Position numbers and translations under genes: made by a program | Assembly (NCBI RefSeq): GCF_039536245.1 | Contig: NZ_BAAAYN010000038.1 | Coordinates: 94,307-158,306 of the forward strand | DNA from: Cryptosporangium minutisporangium | Lineage (GTDB): Bacteria; Actinomycetota; Actinomycetes; Mycobacteriales; Cryptosporangiaceae | Direction of reading: 5' to 3' | DNA length: 64,000 nucleotides | Shown: piece after piece, positions 28,658 to 36,259 of the stretch | Layout of the letters: each line of letters opens with the position of its first letter | How positions within the stretch are numbered: the first letter of the stretch is position 1 | Notes under the pieces: generated by a model | What the model was told of the DNA's origin: nothing | Databases searched by the model: none | What the model saw: only the letters and a program-made list of their open reading frames with translations

Positions 28658-28954
28658 ATGACGGAACCATCGACGCGACCGGACAACACCTCCGACGGCC
28701 CGACGCTGGCCGGCGGCCCCTACCTCGGTGGCCCGGGCAACGACGCCGGCTACACCGCCGGCCTGCCCCGCCCGGGGCATGCCGACGAGATCCCCGACTC
28801 CGACGACGCGGCCAAGGACACGATCGCGGCGGCCGGCGCGGCTCCGGCCAGCGCGGCCACCACCCCCGCGACGGACGCGGCACGGGAGACGGACACCGGC
28901 GAGGCGCCGGACGACGAGCCGGGCGCCGACGTCGGCGCGGTCAATCCCAGCTGA
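28658..28954 (+). CDS. small hydrophilic, disordered protein of unknown function
   Basis: 98 residues from an ATG. Low-complexity composition rich in Ala, Asp, Gly, Thr and Pro, for example GPYLGGPGNDAGYTAG; no membrane helix or cysteine. Probably unstructured. Third-position G/C is as in neighbours, which supports coding. It overlaps the 3' end of the convergent SGNH fragment by 14 bases. I do not recognise a family. Confidence 0.6.
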   Translation: MTEPSTRPDNTSDGPTLAGGPYLGGPGNDAGYTAGLPRPGHADEIPDSDDAAKDTIAAAGAAPASAATTPATDAARETDTGEAPDDEPGADVGAVNPS

Positions 28955-29528
28955 GCGAACGCTCCGACGCACGGTCCTGCCCGACGACCTGGACGCCGCC
29001 GAGGCCGGTCCGCGGGGCCGGCCGGTTACCGGTCGCGGCCGACCGGCTGCTGAGGTCGTACGCCGCCGCCAGCACCGCGGGCGCGAGCGCGTCGGCGATC
29101 AGCGCGTAACCGGCGCTGGACGGATGGAAGCGGTCGGCGCTGAACAGCGTCGGATCGTCGGCGAAGCCCGCCGCGGTCGTGACGGCGGCGTCGGCGATCC
29201 GGGCGCCCGCGGCGCGCGCCACGCGGACCTGCGCCTGCTGCAGGCGGAGGCTGCCCGCCCGCACCACCGGCCGCATCGCGGCCGGCACCCACGGGACCAC
29301 GCTCAGATCCGGGGCGGGTGCGACGACGACCTCCGCGCCGGCCGCGCGGAGCGTCCGCACCGCATCGCCGAGTTGGGTCGCGGCGTGCTCCGGCGGCACC
29401 AGGCGGGTGAGGTCGTTGGCGCCGATGATGACGAGGGCGAGCGACGGCCGCCACGCTGCCGCGCGTCGCACCTGGGCGTCCAGGTCCTGGCTGCACGCGC
29501 CGGGCACGGCGAACGCCGGAGCGTCGCG
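28941..29528 (-). pseudogene. SGNH/GDSL hydrolase lacking its N-terminal third
   Basis: The frame (best start GTG at 29507, 188 residues) holds the central and C-terminal blocks of an SGNH esterase: SLALVIIGANDLT (block III Asn) and SADRFHPSSAGY (block V Asp and His). Block I with the nucleophile (GDS) and about 80-90 residues are missing. Upstream in the very same frame the codons RDAPAFAV lead directly to the TGA of the STAS gene at 29529-29531, beyond which the STAS protein is encoded. So the hydrolase cannot be catalytic and looks like the residue of a deletion or of an insertion of the STAS gene. Confidence 0.75.
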
Positions 29529-29906
29529 TCACCTTCCTGCTGTGGCCAGCGTCGCCAGCAACCGGTCGTCGGCCACCGGCAGGACCTCGGCGAGCGAGGT
29601 GGCCGCCAGGATGCGGCACAGCAGCGTCGGCGGATTCGCCACCGTCAGCTCGGCGCCCACGGCCGCGACCGAGGCGCGGGTGCGGAGCAGAGCGGTGAGG
29701 CCGCAGGCGTCGACGAACGCCAGTTTTGTGCAGTCGAGGACGACCACCTCGACGGTCCCCTCGGCGAGGTCGCCGACGGCGTCGAGGAGGATCGGAGCGG
29801 TCTGGTGGTCGAGTTCGCCCTCCAGCGCGCAGCACACGATGCGGTCGAGATGGCGCACGCTCACCGCGAACGGAACGCTCGCCCCGAACTGTGGTGGATC
29901 GGCCAT
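29529..29906 (-). CDS. STAS-domain protein (anti-sigma factor antagonist-like)
   Basis: 125 residues, complete STAS fold: VRHLDRIVCCALEGELD at the N-terminus and KLAFVDACGLTALLRTR at about 61-77. The phospho-serine position of the DSSG loop is Cys68 (DACG). So this second STAS protein in the window also lacks the normal phosphorylation site. Start ATG at 29906. It is followed in frame, after a single TGA, by the truncated SGNH hydrolase. Function in partner switching is inferred from family only. Confidence 0.85.
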   Translation of the reverse strand: MADPPQFGASVPFAVSVRHLDRIVCCALEGELDHQTAPILLDAVGDLAEGTVEVVVLDCTKLAFVDACGLTALLRTRASVAAVGAELTVANPPTLLCRILAATSLAEVLPVADDRLLATLATAGR

Positions 29907-30102
29907 GGCGGCCTCCCGAGTGCGTCCGGAACCGTCGTGATGGATGCGGGCAGGTGAGAACGGCGGCTTCGTCGCCCGATCTCACGGTAACGAGTGACCC
30001 CGGCCTGATCCACACTCATTCACGTCCGGATCCGCGGGCGGCGGACCGCGCCACGCCTACGCACGGTATTGATCGCGCCTGGTCGGGGGTACGAGGCAGC
30101 GC

Positions 30103-31524
30103 ATGGGACAAGAGAGTCTTCCAGTGCTGGAGGCGATCGAGCAGTTCCGCGACGCCGGAAACTACTCGTTCGGGCTGCCCGGCCATCGTCTCGGGCGGGG
30201 AATCGACGAGCGGACCGCGGCCGTGCTGTCGCCGGGCGCGTTCGAGGCGGACGTCGAGCTGGCCAAGCAGGGTGTGCCGGAGGCGGAGAAGCTGCTAGCG
30301 CAGGCGGTCGGTGCTCGGGACGCGGTGTTCACCACCTGTGGTTCGAGCATCTCGATCCACACCGCGCTGCTGACGGTGACCGGCCCCGGCCAGAAGGTCC
30401 TGGTCGACCGGAACGTCCACAAGTCCGTGGTCGCCTCGTTGATCCTGGCCGGTGCGATCCCGGTGTGGCTGCGGCCGCGCTGGGACTACGAGAACCAGAT
30501 CGCGCACCCGGCGACGGCCGGGGACGTCGTCGAGGCGCTGGAGCGCGATCCGGAGATCAGCGCGGTGCTGGCGATCACGCCGACCGAGTACGGCACCGGC
30601 GCCGACGTGCACGGCATCGCGGACGCTTGCCACCAGCGCGGGGTGCCGCTGCTGGTCGACGAGGCGTGGGGTGCGCACTTCCCGTTCCACCCCGACCTGC
30701 CGACCGCGGCGGTGCGGGCCGGTGCCGACATCACGATCCAGAGCCTGCACAAGGCCGGCGGCGGTCTCTGCCAGTCGTCGATCATGTTGCTCGGTGGCGA
30801 TCTGGTCGACCCCGTCGACCTGCGATTGCGGCTGGACCTGATCACGACGACCAGCCCGTCGGCACTGTTCTACGGATCGATCGACGGATGGCGGCGGCGG
30901 ATGGCCGCCGAGGGCGAGAAGCTGTTCGGCCGGGCGCTGGACCGAGCCGCGCGGCTGCGCGAACGGCTCGGTGGGGTGACCGGCCTGGCGGTGCTGGGCT
31001 CGGACATCATCGGCCACGACAGCGTCGCCGAGTGGGATCCGCTGAAGCTGTCGGTCGACGTCTCCGCGCTCGCATCACCGGTTACCAGGCGAAGGAGTGG
31101 CTCCAATCGGAGCAGCGGCTCGCCGCGCAGCTCGGGGACTCCCGCCGGGTGATCTGCTCGCTCAGCTACGCCGACGACAACGATGCGGTCGAGCGGCTCG
31201 CGGCGGCGTTCGAGGCGCTCGCGGCGGACCCGCCGAGCCCGGACCGGCCGGCGCCGGCGGTCCCGCCGCTGGACGAACTGAACCTGGAGCAGGCGATGCC
31301 GCCCAGGGACGCGTTCTTCGCCAAGACCCAGCAGGTGAAGGATCCGGTGGGGCGGATCTCTGCCGAGATGATCAGCCCGTATCCGCCGGGGGTACCGGCC
31401 GTCCTGCCCGGGGAGCGGTTCAACGCCGCGGTGGTCGAGTACCTGCGCGGGCAAGGCGGCGGGCATGACGATCCCGGACGCCGCCGACCCCGAGCTGGAG
31501 ACGTTCCGGGTCGTCCACGAGTAG
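30103..31524 (+). pseudogene. Orn/Lys/Arg decarboxylase-family PLP enzyme with two compensating frameshifts
   Basis: From the ATG at 30103 the first frame encodes an aspartate-aminotransferase-fold PLP domain: FTTCGSSISIH, PTEYGTGADVHGI, LLVDEAWGAHF and the PLP-lysine loop QSLHKAGGG (Lys217). After SVDVSAL (about 31071) homology moves to another frame (ITGYQAKEWLQSEQRL, then ISAEMISPYPPGVPAVLPGE), which is explained by one missing G near 31072. Near 31449-31451 one extra G returns it to the first frame, ending AAGMTIPDAADPELETFRVV with TAG at 31522. Full length would be about 473 residues, like biodegradative arginine/lysine decarboxylases of the short type. All conserved motifs are kept, so either the decay is recent or both indels are sequencing errors. 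Substrate unassigned. Confidence 0.82.
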
Positions 31525-31576
31525 CCCCGCCACGGGTGACTACGGTGGCGAGGACGATCTGGTGAGGAGCAGCCCC

Positions 31577-32929
31577 ATGTCCGAACGGAACACGATCGCG
31601 GCGGCGGTCGAGGCGGTCATCCCCGGAGCGCGTGCCGATCTCGAGCGGCTGGTGCGGATCCCCAGTATCTGGGCCGACCCGGCACACGCCGCCGACACCG
31701 AGGCCAGTGCCGCGGCGGTGGCCGAGCTCGCCGGTGCGCTGAACCCGGCGAGCGTGCGGATCATCCGCGCCGACGGCGGGGCGCCGGCCGTGCTCGCGCA
31801 CTGGCCGGCGCCCGAGGGCCAGCCCACCGTGCTGCTCTACGCGCATCACGACGTCCAGCCCACCGGCGGCGACGCGCTGTGGACCAGCCCGCCGTTCGAG
31901 CCGACCGAGCGGAACGGACGGCTCTACGGCCGCGGAGCCGCGGACGACAAGGCCGGCGTCATGACCCACCTCGCGGTGCTGCGCGCGTACGACGGCAGGC
32001 CACCGGTCGGCGTCACGCTGTTCGTGGAGGGCGAGGAGGAGTCCGGGTCGCCGACGCTCCCGGCGCTGCTGCGCGAGCACTCCGAGGAACTGGCCGCGGA
32101 CGTGATCGTGATCGCGGACTCGGCGAACCCGTCCGTCGACGTCCCCGCGTTGACGACCAGTCTGCGGGGCCTGGTCGACCTGGTCGTCGAGGTGTCGATG
32201 CTGGAGAGTGCGGTCCACTCGGGCGTCTACGGTGGCCCGCTGGGCGACGCGCTGACCGCGCTCTGCCACACGCTCGCCAGTCTGCACGACGAGAAGGGCG
32301 AGGTCGCCGTCGCCGGGCTGCGCCGCAACACCGGCACGGACGCGGCGACCGTGGAGGCGTCGGAGGCGGAGTTCCGGGCCGAGGCCGGTGTGCTCGACGG
32401 CGTCGACCTGCTCGGCTCGGGCACGATCGCCGAGCGGATCTGGCACGCGCCCGCGATCGCGGTTCTCGGTATCGACGCCCCGGCCGTCGCGAACGCGTCG
32501 AACGTCCTGCTGCCCCGGGCGCGCGCGTTCGTCAGCCTGCGGCTCGCACCCGGCGAGGACGCCGTGGCGGCCCGCGACACGCTCGCCGAGCACCTGCGCG
32601 CGCACGTGCCCTGGGGCGCGCACGTCGAGACCGCACCCGCCACCGGCATCGCCGAACCGTTCAGCCTGGACGCCAGGGGCGGCGCCTACGACGCGGCCCG
32701 GCGGGCGTTCGCCGAGGCGTACGGCAATGCCACGGTCGAGACCGGGATCGGCGGCTCGATTCCGTTCATCGCGGAGTTCGCGCGGGCGTTCCCCGGTGCC
32801 GCGGTGCTGGTCACCGGCGTGGGCGATCCGGCGAGCCGCTGGCACGGCATCGACGAGAGCCTGTCGCTCCCGATGTTCACGACCGGCGTGCGCGCGGAGG
32901 CGTTCCTCCTCGACGAGCTGCGGCGCTGA
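31577..32929 (+). CDS. M20-family metallopeptidase (dipeptidase)
   Basis: 450 residues from the ATG at 31577, preceded by GTGAGGAG; an in-frame start at 31562 is less likely. Metal motifs: YAHHDVQP (88-95), GRGAADDKAG (118-127) and VEGEEESGSP; the lid domain lies in between, and HGIDE near the C-terminus supplies the last ligand. Matches the M20 dipeptidase group (CNDP/DapE-like) that cleaves dipeptides with two zinc ions in the cytosol. It stands alone, convergent with the ESX-like gene nine bases away. Confidence 0.92.
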   Translation: MSERNTIAAAVEAVIPGARADLERLVRIPSIWADPAHAADTEASAAAVAELAGALNPASVRIIRADGGAPAVLAHWPAPEGQPTVLLYAHHDVQPTGGDALWTSPPFEPTERNGRLYGRGAADDKAGVMTHLAVLRAYDGRPPVGVTLFVEGEEESGSPTLPALLREHSEELAADVIVIADSANPSVDVPALTTSLRGLVDLVVEVSMLESAVHSGVYGGPLGDALTALCHTLASLHDEKGEVAVAGLRRNTGTDAATVEASEAEFRAEAGVLDGVDLLGSGTIAERIWHAPAIAVLGIDAPAVANASNVLLPRARAFVSLRLAPGEDAVAARDTLAEHLRAHVPWGAHVETAPATGIAEPFSLDARGGAYDAARRAFAEAYGNATVETGIGGSIPFIAEFARAFPGAAVLVTGVGDPASRWHGIDESLSLPMFTTGVRAEAFLLDELRR

Positions 32930-32938
32930 CGTCCGGGC

Positions 32939-33885
32939 TCAGCTCTCCACCAGCTCGGCCAGTTCGGTGAGGCTGGAGACCAGCGCCGCCACCTGACCGA
33001 GCGCGTGCCGGTGGCACTCCGCGACCGCCGCGGCGAGCGCCTGCTCGGGTGGGCCTCCGTCGTCCGCGAGCCGCGGGGCCTCGGCCATCAGCGCGGCGAC
33101 CCGCTCCTGCAGGTGCCCGCGCACCGACCCGACGAGTGACTCGGCGGCCTCGGCGCAGAGCGCGATCGCGATCGCGGTGCCGATCAGTCCGGCGAGCGCG
33201 TCGAGGTTGTGCGTCATCAACCCGAGGTACTGGTCGACGTCGCGTCCGGGCCATGCGAGGACCGGGCGTAACGCCCGCTGCAGATCGGTGCGGACGCCGT
33301 GCAGGTCGGCGGCGGTCCCGTGCAGGGTCGCGACCTGAGCGGCGACCACGGCCGGTCGTCCGGTCAGCCCGTCGAGCACCCCGCGGAGCGGTTCCAACCG
33401 GGGGAGCGCCCACGCGGCCGGGTGCGCGGCAGTCGGGTCCGGGTCGACGGGTCCGGGTCGAACGGGTCCGGGCCCGCGCGGGAGTGCCCGACGACCAGCG
33501 CCGGGTCGATCCACGCTCCGTCGGTGATCCGCTCGTGCAGGTAGGTGTACTGGTCGGCGGGCCGGCCCAGCAGCCAGGGGCTCCGGATGACGACCGGCCC
33601 GACCGGGCAGTCCCCGTCTTCGTCGCCGGCCGCGACGGCCTCCCAGAGGTCGTCGGCGAAGATCGCGAAGTTCTCGGCCACGTACTCGACCAGCTCGGCC
33701 TGGCGCGCCGTGACCCGGTCCAGGGCCTCGGCGATCCATCCGGCCAGCGACCCGAACGACTCGTCGTCCCAGGTGAGACTCCGGCACACCGCCCCGATCC
33801 AGGCGAGCCGGAGACGCACGGTGGAGATCTCCGCCGCGTGCGCCCGCAAGGTCCGGATGTCTGGCGGCCGGCCGTCGAACCTCAT
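32939..33885 (-). pseudogene. ESX/WXG100-like helical protein with a frameshift in a DP-repeat linker
   Basis: From the ATG at 33885 (GGGAGGAC upstream) about 145 residues read in one frame: a long helical hairpin domain with AEISTVRLRLAWIGAVCRSL and LVEYVAENFAIFADDLWEA, like PE/WXG-type secretion substrates. The linker encodes repeats of Asp-Pro-Phe-Asp-Pro. At about 33447 one base is missing in the second repeat copy, and the second helical domain (RPVLAWPGRDVDQYLGL with a W-x-G turn) continues in another frame to the stop at 32939. The 947-bp length is one base short of a whole frame. Restoring the base gives about 315 residues. Identity as an ESX-type substrate is inferred from pattern only. 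Confidence 0.6.
33431..33474 (-). repeat. 15-bp tandem repeat coding DPFDP, with a one-base loss
   Basis: On the minus strand the unit GACCCGTTCGACCCG is followed by GACCCGTCGACCCG, which has lost one T, and then by GACCCG. The missing base (near 33447) causes the frameshift of the gene around it. Such repeats slip easily in replication and are hard to sequence. Confidence 0.7.
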
Positions 33886-34061
33886 CTGTCCTCCCGCTGC
33901 GGACGCCTCTGCCGTGCCCATCCTTCCCGGCGGTGCGCTGCCGCCACAGACGTGGGCGGTGGACGTTGCGCGGCCGGCCCGGGCGTCTGATCCTGGACGA
34001 GAGCTGGGCCCACCAGTCGCTGGGCTCCGACTCCAGGAGGCGACCGCTGACCGAAAGACGA

Positions 34062-35177
34062 ATGATCGCCCTCGTCGTCGGGATCGTGGTGGTGGCGATG
34101 GCGGGCGGCGCACTGGTGGGGGTCGCGCTCACAGCCGATCGCGCGCGACCGACCAGAGCGGAGTCGACCGCGCCCACCCACGACCGGTCTGGTCGCGCGC
34201 GACCGACCAGAGCGGAGTCGACCGCGCCCACCCACGACCGGTCTGGTCGCGCGCGACCGACCAGAGCGGAGTCGACCGCGCCTGCCCACGGCCGGTCCGG
34301 CCCGGTGCCCGCCGACTACGTGGCGATCGAGAAGGTTCCGCGGGTGCGCCGAGGCCCCGCGGCCGGGAACGACCGGGGTTCGTCCGGCACCTACACCGCG
34401 CGGTGCGGCTCCAATCAGGAGGGCCACTACAACTCCGACAACGTGATCGTCAGTCCGGGCGTGCCGAACGGCGCGCACCACCTGCACGACTACGTCGGCA
34501 ACACCAGCACCTCCGCCGCCTCCACCGACCGCAGCCTGGCCGCGGCGCCGACGACCTGCCGGGATCCCGGCGACCGGTCGGCCTACTACTGGCCGGTCCT
34601 GCGGGACCTGGTCGATCCCCGGACCCAGGCCCGGTTCCCCGGCGAGTCGGAGTCGGACCGCAACGTGGGCCTGGTGCTGCGGCCGGCGGTGTCGATGGTG
34701 TACTCCGGCAACCCGTTCGCGCCGGTGACCGCGATGCCACGCTTCCTGCGGGTCGTCACCGGGAACGCGAAGGCGCTCACCGCCGGCGGCCGGAACGCGC
34801 GCGCCCGGTGGACCTGCCGCGGGTTCGCCGACCGGGTCACCGCCGACCGGTATCCGCTCTGTCCGGCCGGGCGGGGCCTCACCCGGATCCTGGAGTTCCC
34901 GAGCTGCTGGGACGGCCGGAACACCGACAGCGCGAACCATCGCACGCACGTCGTCTTCCCGGACGCGCGAGGCGCGTGCCCACCCGGAACGGCCGCGGTG
35001 CCGAAGCTGACGATCACGCTGACCTACGACGTGCCAGCGGGGGCGTCGTTCGCGATCGACAGCTTCCCCGACCAGCGGCGGGCCGCGACGACCGACCACG
35101 CAGACTTCGTCAACGTGATGGTGCCGGGGTCGATGGCGCGGCTGGTCGGCTGCCTCAACGCGGGCCGCCGGTGTTGA
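34062..35177 (+). CDS. membrane-anchored or secreted DUF1996 protein
   Basis: 371 residues from the ATG at 34062. An N-terminal hydrophobic segment (MIALVVGIVVVAMAGGALVG) is a signal anchor, then three 18-residue repeats (RARPTRAESTAPTHDRSG and variants) make a stalk. The DUF1996 domain follows (YNSDNVIVSPG, GAHHLHDYVGN, EFPSCWDGRN, ending with CLNAGRRC), a family of secreted proteins of bacteria and fungi with unknown activity. The start is uncertain: the better Shine-Dalgarno AGGAGG (34035-34040) sits six bases before an in-frame CTG at 34047. A strong hairpin follows the stop. Confidence 0.85.
   Translation: MIALVVGIVVVAMAGGALVGVALTADRARPTRAESTAPTHDRSGRARPTRAESTAPTHDRSGRARPTRAESTAPAHGRSGPVPADYVAIEKVPRVRRGPAAGNDRGSSGTYTARCGSNQEGHYNSDNVIVSPGVPNGAHHLHDYVGNTSTSAASTDRSLAAAPTTCRDPGDRSAYYWPVLRDLVDPRTQARFPGESESDRNVGLVLRPAVSMVYSGNPFAPVTAMPRFLRVVTGNAKALTAGGRNARARWTCRGFADRVTADRYPLCPAGRGLTRILEFPSCWDGRNTDSANHRTHVVFPDARGACPPGTAAVPKLTITLTYDVPAGASFAIDSFPDQRRAATTDHADFVNVMVPGSMARLVGCLNAGRRC
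34141..34302 (+). repeat. three tandem 54-bp repeats within the DUF1996 gene
   Basis: The period is 54 bp: the marker GACCGACCAGAGCGG recurs at 34147, 34201 and 34255. The first two units are identical and the third has diverged at its end. Each unit contains the 14-bp palindrome GGTCGCGCGCGACC or part of it. The length is a multiple of three, so changes in copy number keep the frame and only lengthen the stalk. Confidence 0.9.
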
Positions 35178-35184
35178 GAGGGGT

Positions 35185-35215
35185 GGCCCGGCGGCGGCTG
35201 CTGCACCGCCGGGCC
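35185..35215 (+). terminator. hairpin after DUF1996 gene
   Basis: GGCCCGGCGG (35185-35194) and CCGCCGGGCC (35206-35215) form a perfect 10-bp stem eight bases after the stop codon. Confidence 0.7.
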
Positions 35216-35349
35216 GGGGGCTACCAGCGGGCGCGCCGTTCGTAACCCCGCCGCTCGTATGCCCCGCCGAGTCCGCCGCTATACGTTCGAATCGGGGGTC
35301 TCGTCCGCTCCACCTCGGCGATTCGCTCCGCAGCGGCTAGGCTGGTAAC

Positions 35350-35434
35350 GCCCCCGGAGGGGAAGCCGGGGGCATCTACCACGTTCCGACGGCTTGTCGG
35401 CGTATCGCAGTTCCGCGATGGGCCGACAAGCCGT
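35350..35434. terminator. two strong hairpins in the 320-bp convergent intergenic region
   Basis: GCCCCCGG/CCGGGGGC (35350-35357 and 35366-35373) is followed by a longer structure: 13-bp perfect arms ACGGCTTGTCGGC (35389-35401) and GCCGACAAGCCGT (35422-35434), with an inner perfect stem ATCGC/GCGAT (35404-35408 and 35415-35419). They lie downstream of both convergent genes and can stop transcription from either side. The rest of 35178-35497 has no gene that I can support. Confidence 0.6.
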
Positions 35435-35497
35435 TGTGACGTCCGGGGACGCGCCGGGCGTCCGTCGGCGCCGGAGCCCGGTGTCCGCCGGCTCGCG

Positions 35498-36145
35498 TCA
35501 GGACGGCAGCGGGGTGATCGAGGCCAGCCAGAGTCCGACGAGCGCGTCGACCAGGGCATGGGAAGCCTTCTCCCAGCTCGCCCACGGTGCGGGTCGCCCG
35601 GCGGCCAGCACCCGCTCGCAGTCGGCCAGCGTGTTCACGACCAGCTGGCGGGTCATGTAATTGCGCCCCAGCCGCACCTCCACGGGCATCGGCGGGATGC
35701 ACCGGTTGAGCCCCTCGAGGATCTGGGTGAGCACCGGATCGGAGAGCGACTCGGTGAGCACCACGTCCCGGAATACCGGGTCGGCCATGACCTGGGCGGC
35801 GAACCGCGCGTACCAGGTCGGTGCACCGAGTGACTCCAGGTGCTCGGTGGTCGGCCGGACCCAACACGAGATCCAGTCCCGAGGGTCTTCGGAGCTGTCG
35901 ATCCGTGCGACGAGTTCGCGGCGTCGCTGGGCGACCGGCCCGCTGTGCCGGTGCACGATCGCCCGGACGAGGTCGGTCTTGGTGCCGAAGTGGTAGCCGA
36001 CCGCGGCATTGTTGCCCTGCCCGGCGGCCTCGCTCACCTGCCGGTTCGACACGGTGGCGAGACCCCGCTCGGCGAAGAGCCGCTCCGCCGCGTCCAGGAT
36101 CGCCTCCCGGGTGGCGCTGGAACGGACGTTCGTCGTCGCCCGCAT
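35498..36145 (-). CDS. TetR-family repressor, divergent from MFS efflux gene
   Basis: 215 residues from the ATG at 36145 (AGGTG upstream). DNA-binding domain: SSATREAILDAAERLFAERG then TVSNRQVSEAAGQGNNAAVG and YHFGTKTDLVRAI. The C-terminal domain is of the TetR_C_33-like kind with several tryptophans. The start lies 114 bp from the MFS start, with palindromes in between, so it most likely represses the pump and itself until a drug binds. Confidence 0.92.
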   Translation of the reverse strand: MRATTNVRSSATREAILDAAERLFAERGLATVSNRQVSEAAGQGNNAAVGYHFGTKTDLVRAIVHRHSGPVAQRRRELVARIDSSEDPRDWISCWVRPTTEHLESLGAPTWYARFAAQVMADPVFRDVVLTESLSDPVLTQILEGLNRCIPPMPVEVRLGRNYMTRQLVVNTLADCERVLAAGRPAPWASWEKASHALVDALVGLWLASITPLPS

Positions 36146-36182
36146 TGCACACCTCGCTGTGACTGAATGCACGCTACAAAGA

Positions 36183-36235
36183 GTTGCCTCCAGCAACCTT
36201 CTCGGCGATTGTAAGTCAAGCGACTGATTTAAATC
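36183..36235. promoter_or_regulatory. palindromes between tetR and MFS gene
   Basis: GTTGC-CTCCA-GCAAC (36183-36197) and the perfect AT-rich palindrome GATTTAAATC (36226-36235) lie in the divergent region; the second is 24 bases before the MFS start. They are candidate operators of the TetR protein. Confidence 0.5.
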
Positions 36236-36259
36236 GAATCTTCGAGACAGAGGTCTCCC

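Noticed and set aside
30069..31565. Frame 3 read as a separate gene
   Set aside because: Only about 31073-31450 is native; it is the C-terminal domain of the decarboxylase displaced by frameshifts, and the rest is shadow.
34141..34302. Possible CRISPR array
   Set aside because: The 54-bp units are directly contiguous with no unique spacers and are in frame within a gene.
33882..35099. Minus-strand frame with repeats opposite the DUF1996 gene
   Set aside because: Repeats are the antisense of the stalk repeats; DUF1996 motifs and the signal anchor lie on the plus strand.
35350..35434. 6C RNA or a known riboswitch
   Set aside because: The loops lack C-runs and there is no downstream gene in riboswitch position; both flanking genes end toward it.
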